NCBI GenBank assembly: GCA_004194705.1
Contig: SADC01000016.1
Location: 124,001-188,000 of the forward strand
Reading direction: 5' to 3'
Length of the DNA stretch: 64,000 nt
DNA from: Ditylenchus dipsaci
Lineage: Eukaryota > Nematoda > Chromadorea > Rhabditida > Anguinidae
The position numbers and the translations under genes were made by a program. Under the pieces are notes generated by a model. That model did not search any database and was not told the origin of the DNA. It saw nothing but the letters and a program-made list of their open reading frames with translations. This document shows positions 34,966 to 45,879 of this stretch, one piece after another. Each line of letters opens with the position of its first letter. Position 1 is the first letter of the stretch.

Positions 34966-34982
34966 AATCCTTTTACAACCAA

Positions 34983-35278
34983 TCAGAGTGGCCAGAAGCC
35001 CCTAAAGTTGGTTTTCAGTGGTTTACAAAAGGATGGGGTTGACTTTTTACGAAGTAGTGATTGAGGGGATCAGAATTCCCGTCCCATAATCTTAAACGCT
35101 CAAAATTCCACCCCTAACCACCTAAAACCGCCCTAAACCTGGAATTTTGAACGATTGAGCCCATCGGACGGGAATTATGATACACTGAATTGTTTTTTTC
35201 GACGAAATTACTTCCCTTTTCCCTTTCTTATTGTTTCCACAAAAAACCAACATTCAGGGGCTTCTGGCCACTCTGGGC
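34983..35278. mobile_element. Foldback MITE, CAGAGTGGCCAGAAGCCCCT ends
   Basis: CAGAGTGGCCAGAAGCCCCT at the left, AGGGGCTTCTGGCCACTCTG at the right. The inner arms carry GATCAGAATTCCCGTCC-type text. A relative is at 42490-42833. Confidence 0.7.
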
Positions 35279-35289
35279 GGGATTATGAT

Positions 35290-36575
35290 CGACCCAAGTT
35301 ATTTTCTGACTAAAAATTTCAAATTCCCGCAAAATTTTGGCTATTTTGACAACAATATTAGTCTTTTCAACTTCAATAGTACTCTATAAAATTCTATAAA
35401 AACTTCTATAAAAATTTAGTAGAAGTTGAATAGTTTTGCTATTTGATAAACATCAAGATCAACTTTTTAAGAGTTTTTGAGAATCCTGCCCGGTGGTACC
35501 GAAATTCGATTTGCATAGAAAAACTTTTTTTGAATTTTATACTTTTTCTTGTTGACACATGAACGTATAGCCTTAAATCTTTGCTTTTTTAACAAGGCCT
35601 TAGACATCTGTAAAAGTTTTTGAAAATGTAAGGATTTCGGTCTTTGGGTGAAGTGACTTTTCGACCAAGTTGGACCTAGATTTCCAAGGATTCTTTACTC
35701 TTACTTAATTTTGGCCGTAGATTTGCTGCATGTTTCTGACCTAAGAACATCTCAAGAAGAGGTTAAAACATACTTTTCTGGAAAAGTTCGAAAATGGTTT
35801 TTGAAATATTTCATATGGTAAGATTCGAAAAAAATAGGCAGCCATCGATTTCTGATTTCTATCTCTATCTAGTTTAATACTATTGATATTTGCTTTCATC
35901 AGATTCACGAACATTTTGAAACACTTATTTTCATTATTTTGTGCATCGAATATTTTCTTTAAATCAGCATAAACAGATTGTTTTGATGCCCAAATATGGC
36001 GATCTTCAATGCCTTCTGGACAATTCTGATGAGTGTTCTTTGGGCGAGCATGTTTTGCCTTGTTTGCGCCTTATATATAACCAACCAAAAAAGTTGTTTG
36101 ATGAATAGTTTTATTGATATTCACTTTCAAGCCATGGTTTTCCTTCACTGATCATCATCACTTCTCTCCCCAACGTGGTGGGGGGAGATGCGGGAAGTAG
36201 TAACACAACCACGCTTACTACTACCACATAGGTGACTCTTTCTCCGTGTATATTTAGGGGGAATGCATTGGTTTTTGATTGTTGCTCCCCTTTCGTAGGC
36301 AAGTCCAAACACCACTGATTATATTTTATTAGTTACTTATGTGCTGTTGATTTTGAAGTCTAATAAGGAAGAAGAAAAGTACAAGCACAAAGTTTGTGTC
36401 TCGTTGCTGTAGTACTTTGCTTCAATTTCATTTATTTTTAGATGATTTGTAAAAATTTCACTTTTTGGCGAAAAAATGCCACCTTTTGTGAAAATGTGAC
36501 ACCTATTCTGAGAATTTCTCCTCCTCTATATCCACACCCATTTTATTTCCAAAAAAATCCGACATTAAAGGAGAG
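35290..36575. other. No gene recognised
   Basis: AT-rich sequence with short spurious frames only. A GT-rich stretch lies at 36170-36240. Nothing is supported. Confidence 0.35.
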
Positions 36576-36583
36576 GTGAAAGC

Positions 36584-37338
36584 CAGGGTTGTTAACCCTT
36601 CAATGAAGGTCTTCATTGAAGGCGAAGGTCCTTCAGAAGATGGCCAAAAAAAATTTTCATGTGAAGGGGCGAAGGTGAAGGCTTCACACGAAAATTTTTT
36701 TGAACTGAAGGTGAAGGTGAAGGAGTCAGAGGGGGAAAACTTCGAACTGAAGTCGAAGGTGAAGGCTTCACACTAAAAAATTTTTGAACTGAAGGTGAAG
36801 GGCATCCAATAAATCCGCCGGAAATTGGCCTATCTTTCATAGACAATCTCCTTTCAGTTTCCCAAGATGACTAGGCTGGCCATCTCCCTTCTCGCCGTCC
36901 CTGCAACTTCTGGTGCTGTTGAAGGCGCATTCTCGATTCTGGGGTACAACGCCAAGGGGGCGAAGGTCAACACAAGCGCTAAGCAGGCCCGCCGGAAGGT
37001 GATGATGACATACAACCGCGATCTTATTGATATTTGAACTTGCATTTCATTTACTCTTGCCCCTCATTCATTATTTGTTTGAATCGTTGAATAAATAACC
37101 TTGACAAAAAAATTTTCATGTGAAGGAGCGAAGGTGAAGGCTTCACACGACAAAATTTTGGAACTGAAGGTGAAGGTGAAGGAGTCAGAGGGCGAAAATT
37201 TTATACTGAAGTTGAAGGTGAAGGCTTCACACATAATTTTTTTGAACTGAAGGTGAAGGCGAAGGAGTCACATGGCAAAAACTTCGAACTGAAGTCGAAG
37301 GTGAAGGCTTCAAAAAAATTTTCCCGTTAACAACCCTG
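36584..37338 (+). mobile_element. hAT element, word GAAGGTGAAGG, intact ends
   Basis: CAGGGTTGTTAACCCTTCAA at the left, GTTAACAACCCTG at the right, and identical 8-bp duplications GTGAAAGC (36576-36583 and 37339-37346). Both arms are dense in GAAGGTGAAGGCTTCACA-type words. The centre keeps the hAT dimerisation domain, making this a deletion derivative. The partner is 22196-22928. Confidence 0.92.
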
Positions 37339-39474
37339 GTGAAAGCTGTTAAGGAAATAGTCAAGGAGACAGTGAAATGATTATACCAAATTTTGTGTTT
37401 TTTAAATGTGGTTTTAGAGCTATTCTTGCGATATGAGACAAAATTATGTAGAATTAAAAATTGGATTGGCTACATTAATACCAGAATCTCTAAATTCCTT
37501 CAAAAATGTAAAAAATTTGAAATGAGAAAGGGGGAAAAAACCCATCGAAAAAAAAGTTGATTAGTCTTCTATTGCATTTCAATTTTAGTGGCATTTTTTG
37601 AAGGAATTCAAAAATTCTGATATTCATGATGCTTATCCAACTTTTGATTCTGCATAAGTTTGTCTGACATTGCAACACCGAGTTGTCGACAAAGCATGGC
37701 TCTAAAGCCACATTTAGAAAACACAGAACTTGGGTTAGTCCTTTCGTGTCGAGACTATCTCCTTAACAGCTTTCCCTCTCCTTTAAAGTAGAGAATCGGG
37801 CGCTGCGATACTGCGATAATCGCAGCGCAACATCGCAGCGTACGCATCAAAATTGGGCCAAAAACATCGCAGCACAACAGCGTACGCAAATTTTTGAAAA
37901 CAGCGCTTATCGCAGCGCAACCAGTGATGGCCGAAAAACATCGCAGCGTACGCATCAAAATTGGGCCAAAAACATCGCAGCGCAACAGCGTACGCAAATT
38001 TTGAAAACAGCGCTTATCGCAGCGCAACCAGTGATGGCCGAAAAACATCGCAGCGCAACATCGCAAAAAGATACTCTACCGATACTCTACTTTAACGGAC
38101 CCTGTCTCTTCCTGATCAATGGTCCCGCGCAAATCCAAAAAATTTCACTAATCATTGAATTTCTGTACGGATTTTTTAACTTGCTTTCTAACACAACCAT
38201 ACCTAAAATTAAATTCTAAGCATTGTTTTGTTAGAAACCAAGCTGAAAAATCCGTACACAATTTTAATGACTAGGCAAAAATTTTTGAATTGGCGCGGGA
38301 CCATTGATCAGCAAGAGACAGGGTTCTTTAATAACCAGTTACGCGTCATCTAAACCATAAATTTTGACAAAAACATGACCATTTCTCTCGAAAGGTGGCA
38401 CTTTTTAGCCGTTTTGACTGAAACTAAAAAAGGTAGTATATTTTCACAAACGGTTGGACATTTTTGCCAAAAGCTGACATTTATCAAATTTATCGTGTGA
38501 TTCAATATGTTTTTGATTGAGTTCAAGTTTTCGTATGCAAGGAAATCATTGATTGGTTGTTTTGTAAACCATTTCTTTTGTGGCCCTTTGTGCTATTACC
38601 CAGCCATTACAGCAGTATTAGTTGAAGCCTGGTTGACCTGGCTGCACTTATACCCTTGAACATCATCTACCCCCTCACCCTGTTCTATTGTGTTAGGGTG
38701 TGTGTATGTGTAATTCAGTCGCTGAAATAGTGTGCAGTTTGGTCTCTTTTTTTGAACACAAAACTACCATTTTCTGTTGAAGCAACTATAGTTTTTTGTT
38801 TAATTTCTGTAAGTTTTAGCAAAATGGTAGTGTATTCATTTAAAAAATATTATGATATTATTTACAATCAATAATCTACAATTACAGATTATTCTACTAG
38901 TAATCCCCTTCATGACTGAGGATCGCGCTTCTGGCATTGTTTTTGACACAGTTTTTTGCAGATGACTTTTAAGTAGTATAATACCCGAATTGTAGCCAGC
39001 GGGATGGGATAAAGTTGTTAGTGACTTGTCTCAAAATCTTTTTCAAAAACAATGTTACGAACACGATAAAAGAACACGAAAGCCCACTGAGCCAACAGCA
39101 AAAGAATATGTAAATTGAACGAGCGTTTAGTCCCAGCACGACTCTTTTTGCTGCATTGGTGATTGGTTTGCTGTGACCTCCGTCTGCTGCTGGTTTTATA
39201 AGGGGCAATGAGAGGGCGGCGTCTGACATACACAGCCTATATCCACTGTCTGAAACTACTATCATTTCAACAGTTCACATCATTTTGCTTCTCTGAATCA
39301 AACCTGCAACTTCTTTGTGGTACAAAAAACAGGCTGTTGTTGCTGCAACTGATGCTGCTTATCACAGCTGCTTGTTCTGTTTTCTATCAGTCCAATAATC
39401 CATCCACTTCCTCCATAGATCTCCTTCTAGCAGCAGCACCTGACATAGCTAGTGGTAAACAGGAAGCTAGCAAG
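36588..39474 (-). repeat. Large inverted repeat A', copy 2
   Basis: Reverse complement of 20081-22928. It ends at GCTAGCAAG (39474), followed by a short GGTTTTAACAAACATAGG junction and then direct repeat copy 2. Confidence 0.9.
36867..37037 (+). pseudogene. hAT transposase C-terminal dimerisation domain
   Basis: The frame runs from MTRLAISLLAVPATSGAVEG through AFSILGYNAK to the stop after NRDLIDI. It matches the hAT C-terminal pattern LA..LL.VPATSA..ERAFS..G, with E-G-A instead of E-R-A. The remainder of the protein is absent from the element. The same fragment occurs inverted at about 22475-22645. Confidence 0.85.
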
Positions 39475-39512
39475 GGTTTTAACAAACATAGGATTTATGC
39501 TATAATTAAAGT

Positions 39513-41151
39513 TAAAGTTGATTGTGTACTGCGAGGGCTATGAAATGCGACACGACAAACCTAATAGCATAAAGACAGTTCAGTTGGTAAATTAGTTCTC
39601 ATTTTTGGTCGCGAACATCATACTTACTCGGTTTATCTATATCGTGTGTATCAAAAAGCAATAAGAAAAAAAGCAAACCAAATCTAAGTGCTAATACAAG
39701 CGTTTAACTTAAGAGACGATACCTTCCAGAACCAAAATATTTTGGATTGTATTTGAACCATCTGTATAGCTATCTTTCTTAGGTTTAGAAAATTGAAGAT
39801 GTTTCTGAACTCCTGAGGATGGTTTAGGATCATTGAAGATGAATCGTACCACTAAAAGTGGATCAGGACTATTTTGGAGTTCTTAATGATGGTTAAGAAC
39901 TCCAAAGAATGGTCTAGAAGGGTCATCTACTTTTTACTATAAAATACATTTTTTTGGTGCGCAAGTGTCGGTGCGCAAATGTCGTGGTGCGCAAATATCG
40001 CGTAACCGTTAAAAATCATGTTACAATTTCAAACAACGTGCCTAGTATAGTCACCACCCACCAGCAATCAATTAAGTGGAGAGACTGGAGTGGGAAAACT
40101 GCTAGTAGATAAGACAATGCTCTTATCAAACAAAAGTTACATTTCTGGTGCCGCTCCAGTTTGTTGGGAAGAACACACACAATAACTAAGTGATTACACA
40201 TACAAGAAGGAAAGTAGTCTCAGAGTTACACACAGCTTTTCCCAAGCCCCAGTTTTGCTACTTGTGTTTGTCTACTACAGCCACTACCAGCAATAGCTGC
40301 AAAGAGAAGAAGAAGCTTAGGGATGGGAGAGGATGGGACCCGTTCTCGCCAAACTTATTCTTCTTTTTTGCTTGGCCCACAACCAAAGGATAGACAAGGA
40401 AGGAAAAAAGCAAACGTAATTTGATGACTGAGACGGCAGAACTGCTTCTACACACTTAAACATTAAATACAATTTATAGTTAATATGATGTACGAAAAAC
40501 ACAAAGGGTTTTAAGCTACAGGGTGTGTCCAAATCACGCGGCCACTTTTAAAAATTTTCTCTCTCTTTGCCCGGTCGATTTCCGAATTTTTCGGGTCCCA
40601 CCTCTTGGAAATCTTCAACTTAGCTTAGGATTCTTTACAACAGTCATAAAGATATATGAAAATATTACAATGCCAACTACAAATAATATTCGGAAATCAA
40701 CCGAGCAAGGGATTATATAGCCAAATTTCTTAGAAGTGGCAGCGTAATTTTGACACACCCTGTAGATGAAGTTTTTGAATGCTTGGTTTTAATTAAGCTC
40801 ATAACCTCTTCTCAGAACTCTAGTCCGTGGTCTTCAAAAATAGTTGTCTCTATTGACCGAAATGATTCTTTTCTATAAGCCAACATACAGCATCAAAAGG
40901 CAATTAAGAATTAATAGTTGAAAAAAATTAATAGATAGTTGAGTCATTACTAGTGTTGTAAAGAGCACCGGTGCCGTGAGCTGGCACTGGTACCGATATT
41001 CCAAAATCTACAACGCTAAAATTAATACAGTTGACTATATGTTAGATAGTCAACCACTACTTATTATGACCCAAGCAAAAGATCCTCAAGCAAAGCAAAT
41101 AAAGGGGTAAGAGCACAAGAAGTTTGGTGGGATTATAGCATAAATGCTTGC
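39513..41151 (+). repeat. Large direct repeat P, copy 2
   Basis: Same orientation as 18453-20085. Bounded by inverted ATTTATGCTATAAT (left) and ATTATAGCATAAAT (right). After it comes CATAGGTTTTAACAAACCTA, itself palindromic. Confidence 0.9.
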
Positions 41152-41394
41152 ATAGGTTTTAACAAACCTATGGACAAACCTAGTCTAATCATTGTGCGAA
41201 CCTTAAAAGACAAACGTTTTTCGGCCTCATAATGACCTTGTTCATTGGTTCGCACAAGGTTCGAGCGATGTTCACTTAAAGGTTCGTTTAATGTTCGGGC
41301 AAACATTCTTACGTCATTTATTTATTACAAGCACCCGACCTTGAGCGAACCATATGAAAATTTTTAGTGTACCCTAGCTGACCGCTTACCTTCC

Positions 41395-41695
41395 GTACCT
41401 GACCACCGACCTAGCCCGCCTACCCTCCGACCTACCCTACTTACCCTTCTACCCACCCTGCGTGACCACCGACCAACCTACTTACCCTTCTACCCACCCT
41501 ACCTGATCACCCACCTACCCTACTTACCCTTTTAACCACCTTACCTGATCACCCACTTACCCTTCTACCCACCCTTCCTGACCACCGACCTACCCTACTT
41601 ACCCTTCTACCCACCTTACCTGATCACCCACCTACCTACCTGACCACCTACCTACGCTCCGACCAACCCTACTTACCCTTCTACGCAACCCAACA
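41395..41695. repeat. Minisatellite ACCCTACTTACCCTTCTACC
   Basis: Tandem units of about 45-60 bp made from ACCTACCCTACTTACCC, TTCTACCCACC and TGATCACC blocks. It is preceded by text (gaaccatatgaaaatttttagtgta) that also occurs at 56529-56556 before a reversed GGTAGGGTAGG stretch, so the satellite belongs to a dispersed element. Confidence 0.75.
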
Positions 41696-41740
41696 CTTTA
41701 ACACCATATTTGAAATGTTAGCTACTAACAAATACTGCAT

Positions 41741-41812
41741 GCTACTACCAGGATTCGAACCCGTGACCATGCCTTGGTACTGCCCGGGTATCCCATCTGG
41801 ATAACTCCACCT
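41741..41812 (-). repeat. tRNA-like (SINE head) sequence
   Basis: The minus strand has an exact B box GGTTCGAATCC and an approximate A box, but stems pair poorly. I read it as tRNA-derived, not as a working tRNA. Confidence 0.4.
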
Positions 41813-42061
41813 GCTACCTTAAAATCGATATCCAGACCCATCGGAGCATGATATCGGGGCAAACTTGTTTTTAAAAGATAGCTACGATCCTGCGCTACAA
41901 CGTAACAGAGCGCTTTTTTTTTTAATTTATAACAATAAAAAATTTATGAAATGATTTGTAAAAAATCCGGATTTTTTCCTTAATTTTTGGTGAGTACCGG
42001 CTTAAAATCGATAGCCAGCATCAACAAAGCATGATATCAGGGCAATCTTATTTTTAAAAGA

Positions 42062-42180
42062 TACCGTATATTCTCTATTAGAATGCCTGGGCCTTCTATT
42101 TTTCAACCCTAAAAAGTCGGAAAAAATTTGGGTCGATTCTGAGATTTTTGCGTGCTCAACCAAAATATTAAAATTCTTCA
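42062..42180. mobile_element. CCGTATATTC MITE relic
   Basis: The left end TACCGTATATTCTCTATTAG continues into the same interior as 15428-15694 (tttttcaaccctaaaaa, gggtcgattctgag, cgtgctcaacc). The right end is missing. Confidence 0.5.
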
Positions 42181-42189
42181 TTCTCACTC

Positions 42190-43035
42190 CTCATTGGACA
42201 CACAACAAACCTTTCACTTTCACTCTGACTTTGGCCCTCACTCTCACTTTCACTCTCAATGTGTGTCCAAAGTCAGAGTGAGAGTGAAAGGCAGACTGAT
42301 AGTGAGAGTGAATGGCAACTTTTAAAAGACTTGAAACTGAAAAAGACTGGGAGGCAGACTGAGAGGCAAACTGAAGGGCAATTTTTTCTTATTTTTAATT
42401 TATTTCTGCACCCAGGATTCGAACCAGCGACCTCCCTTTCTAAGTAAGTAAGGCACTAACCCCTCTCTCACCAACCCCTCTCCTTATTAGGATCGCCCAG
42501 AACTCACGTCGGAGTAGCCAATAGTCAGAAATAACTGGTTTTTGGGGGTTTACTAAAGGTAGGTAAATTTTTTGCGAAAAATCGATTGAGCGGATCAGAA
42601 TTCCAGTCTGATGGGCTAAATCGCCCAGAATTCCACACTAATCCACCCTGAACCACTCCAAACCACCGTAAACCTTGGATTCTGAGCGATTAAGCCTATA
42701 GGACCCGAAATCTGATCCGCTCAATCGAATTTTCGCAAAAAGTTTACCTCCCCCCCCCCCCCGCCTTTTAGTAAACCCCAAAAAACCAGTTATTTTTGCC
42801 TTTAGGCCACTCTGGATGTGGTTCTGAGCGATTCTAAGGAGTGGAGGTAGAGGTTAGGAGTAGAGGTTGCTGGTTCGAATATTTGAAAATTCCGCTAATG
42901 GACACACGAAAATTGAGTGCAAGTGAGAGTGAAAGTGAGTGTAAAAATAAGTGTCCGCTAATTAGACACACACTGAAAGTGAGAGTGAGAGGTAAGAGTG
43001 TGAGTGAGAGTGAAAGGAAAATCCGCTAATTGGAC
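42190..43035. repeat. AGTGAGAGTGAA word arrays around ATTGGACACAC
   Basis: Arrays at 42200-42330 and 42905-43020 of AGAGTGAGAGTGAAAG and its complement. Bordered by ATTGGACACA-type boxes. The foldback 42490-42833 and a tRNA-like patch (minus strand, B box at about 42414-42424) lie between. Confidence 0.5.
42490..42833. mobile_element. Foldback MITE, GATCGCCCAGAACTCA ends
   Basis: The arms share GATTGAGCGGATCAGAATTC, GGGTTTACTAAAGG and ATCGCCCAGAA text in inverted orientation. Related to 34983-35278. Confidence 0.65.
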
Positions 43036-43077
43036 ACAAGGCTTACAGGTACGCCAGGTGAGTAGCTAGGTACACTA

Positions 43078-45590
43078 ATGACTAAAGGCCAGAAGGCTAC
43101 AACTCGAAGAAAAGGGACAAAAGGCTACAACTCGAAAAAAGGGGACAAACGGCTACAACTCGAAAGAAAGGGACAAAAGGCCTACAACTCAGTAAAATTG
43201 GGAAAAAGTGCCGCGAACCTAAAAAAGCAACCGTCAAATGTTTCCAAACAACCTATATAGACCTAAAATCGCCCCAGGAGTTCAAAAAGACATTATTTTT
43301 GAGTTCTTCAAAAAGAAAGATGTTGAACATAGTTTTGAATACTGGGGCCTACCACATAAATAAACTCTGGAATGCATGCTTTTTCATGCATCCAGAGTCA
43401 CTTTCGAGTGATTTGTGTCTAAAATATGTGGGTGTGCCACGGGGTTTCAAAACTCGAATTGTGTTCAGTTTAACACAAACAAAACGCCAAGATTTTTGAG
43501 AGTATCTTTTTCGGAATTTATTGGTTTTTTTCTTTTTTGCTTTTTCCCTGTAATGTTTTATAGCAAAATATGAACTTTTAGAAACAGAATTACACCATCT
43601 TAACTTTCTATAACACATAGCACATCATACACGAAGGTGGTGCAGCGTCGAATTTCGCCATAAAATCACTCAAATGCAAAAGATATCGAGAAAGTCAAAT
43701 GTTTAAAGTAAACTTTTTATTGAAGTGAATATACGGATAACAAATGTGCAAGATCGGTGCATTAGGAACATTACTTTTAATGGATCATACCAACTTCTTC
43801 ATCGAGCGTCATACACCAGCACTAAATAATTAACTAAATTAATTTTACATGAATAGGAACAAACTTTATTCGTAATAAACAACAATACTTGCAAAGCAAA
43901 ATGATTGCAAAACGAAATTAACTTGCGTCAAAGAAATTGCTAGAAGTGACCAGTGACTTGAGGCTCTCGATTACACCCTTACTGAGATTATTGTCGCCTC
44001 CAACACTTGAGAAATCTTTGCTCTGAGTCCACTGATTTTCAATCTTGCCAAAACTTGGATCAATCAATGAAGAAATCGTCTCCTGGAACTTAGTAGATTG
44101 GCACGGAAATACGAAGCCATCTGCATCGCTTCCCCATCCACATTTCTCAAGAAGTGAAGGAACACAGTCTTCGCTGTTCTGCAACGGCTGGCCATCATTT
44201 CCAAGGAAGCCAAACAATTCAATCAGAGTCTGCTGGCCAATTGATGCGTAATACTTGACGACAAGCTCCAGCTGAATGGCAGTTACACGATTGAGCAGCT
44301 CCGGCACATACGGTCTGAAATGAATATGGGTTAGAGGGTGTGGTACATGTGGTTAAAGGGCCTGAGAATTTCACAGAAAGACTTACTGAAGCTGCGCATC
44401 CAATTGCCACGCGACGGTTTAACTGAGAGGATGGCTTTGGCTTTGGCATCATCTTGAGCTTGTTTTGACTGCAATTTTGCTACAAAAATATTGATGTTTC
44501 CAAAATTTCGCAAACATTGGAAAATACACACCACAAAAATTTACTTACATAGACGAGCTCTACGCATCATGTTTGCTTGTTCGGCAGCTTGAATTTTGGC
44601 TTCATCTAGTTTCTGCTTCTTCAGCCTTTCCTTTCCCCATCTTTTCTTGACTGCGGCTGCACGAATTTCAGAGAGAGACAGTCCATTTGACTTAGCGCAC
44701 ATCCTTCTGGTGGAGACCATCTTCAGCACTGGAATTATACTAAGTTTCTTTTGCATTGAAAACCTCAAATTTTGCATTTTTTGAGCATTTTTATATACCA
44801 AAAGAAAGCTAGCATCATCTTCTATCTTTTTACCAAAATAGAATTTTCAAACCAAGAGTTTTACAACGAGAGAGCATCAACAGCAAACAACTGGCATTTT
44901 CTCGAGTGAAAATAGGGATTTTTGCGTTTTCCATCTAAATTTTGCATAAGACACCCCAAATTTGCATTTTTTGCATACGTCCTTGGTACAAAATGCAGTA
45001 AAATTACTCCTCTATCAATCCCTAGATTGCTTTTCTCAGAGAAGAATCAATTCAAAAGAGCATTCAAGCTTTTTTAGAACGACACTCAAATTCTTATTTC
45101 GATATTTTTAAGGATAATCAATCAAAATTTTCTAAATTTCGATGATTTTTGGGTGAGTGATGGCTCTATCGATAGCCCAGATCACAGGGAATCTTACAGT
45201 CAGCAACTTGACAAAACTTGCTACAAATTATTCATAAATGACTGAAGCAAAGGAAAATGAAAAATTAACATAAATTGATAAACTAGGATGAAATTTTTGA
45301 ATTGGCGCAAAAATCCCTACTGAACACAAATTCGATTTTTGAAACCCCGTGTGTGCGCATTCAACTCCAAGCCCCAAGCCCCCTGCGCCCTCGAAAGCAA
45401 CGCAAGTAAAAAGTCGAAATTTTTCGCTTTTTTCATAATTTTACTGAGCTGTAATCTTTTGTCACTTTCCTTCGATTTGTAGCCTTTTGTCCACTTTTTC
45501 AAGTTGTAGCCTTCAGTCCTTTTTCGAGTTGCAGCCTTTGGCCTGTTGTAGCCTTTCGGCTGTTGTAGCCTTTTGACACGTACCGCTAAT
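43078..45590. mobile_element. Foldback-bounded unit, word GGCTACAACTCGAAAAAGG, enclosing a gene
   Basis: The left array (43078-43190) is inverted relative to the right array (45440-45590); the unit is AAAAGGCTACAACTCGAA. An inner pair, CACGGGGTTTCAAAACTCGA with GTGTTCAG (about 43437-43468) and its complement (about 45318-45352), confirms the symmetry. The enclosed 1.8 kb holds the spliced gene 43918-44720. The outer ends and duplications are not resolved. Confidence 0.55.
43918..44720 (-). CDS. COP9 signalosome subunit 8-like protein (tentative)
   Basis: Three exons on the minus strand: 44720-44549, 44479-44387 and 44314-43918, with GTAAGT donors and (T)nGTAG/TTTCAG acceptors. The third exon has RPYVPELLNRVTAIQLELVV, KYYASIGQQTLIELFGF, and LLEKCGWGSDADGFVFPC. 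These align without gaps to my recollection of the CSN8 PCI region (helices before Y.SI, then GW..D.....P). The first exons encode a basic helix (AVKKRWGKERLKKQKLDEAK) not typical of CSN8. The exon 2 to 3 junction is off by one base, so either an indel error exists or the first exons belong elsewhere. CSN8 would act in cullin deneddylation. The gene is enclosed by inverted word arrays. Confidence 0.4.
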
Positions 45591-45604
45591 AGGTATACAA
45601 ACGC

Positions 45605-45632
45605 GATGGAGGCGCCGATCGGCGCGTTTTAC
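45605..45632. repeat. GC-rich palindrome GGCGCCGATCGGCGC
   Basis: Short self-complementary sequence in AT-rich DNA between the foldback unit and the helicase gene. No further role is visible. Confidence 0.4.
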
Positions 45633-45879
45633 TCCTAGTTGTCGGATATCATTTTAGTGCTTAAAAATTGCTTTTCTCAGGGTGAGTTAAAACGACATTA
45701 TACTCACCTACAAAAACTGTAAGCCCCTCCACAACCACACACACCTTCACCGTCACCATAAAAACTCACTTGACAAAGCACCTTTATTGAAAGGACAACA
45801 AACAAAGCCAAATACTAGAGATTGTTGAAACATAAATATTTTAGATCTGGACGTAATGATTCTGCAGTTTTACCAGCCG

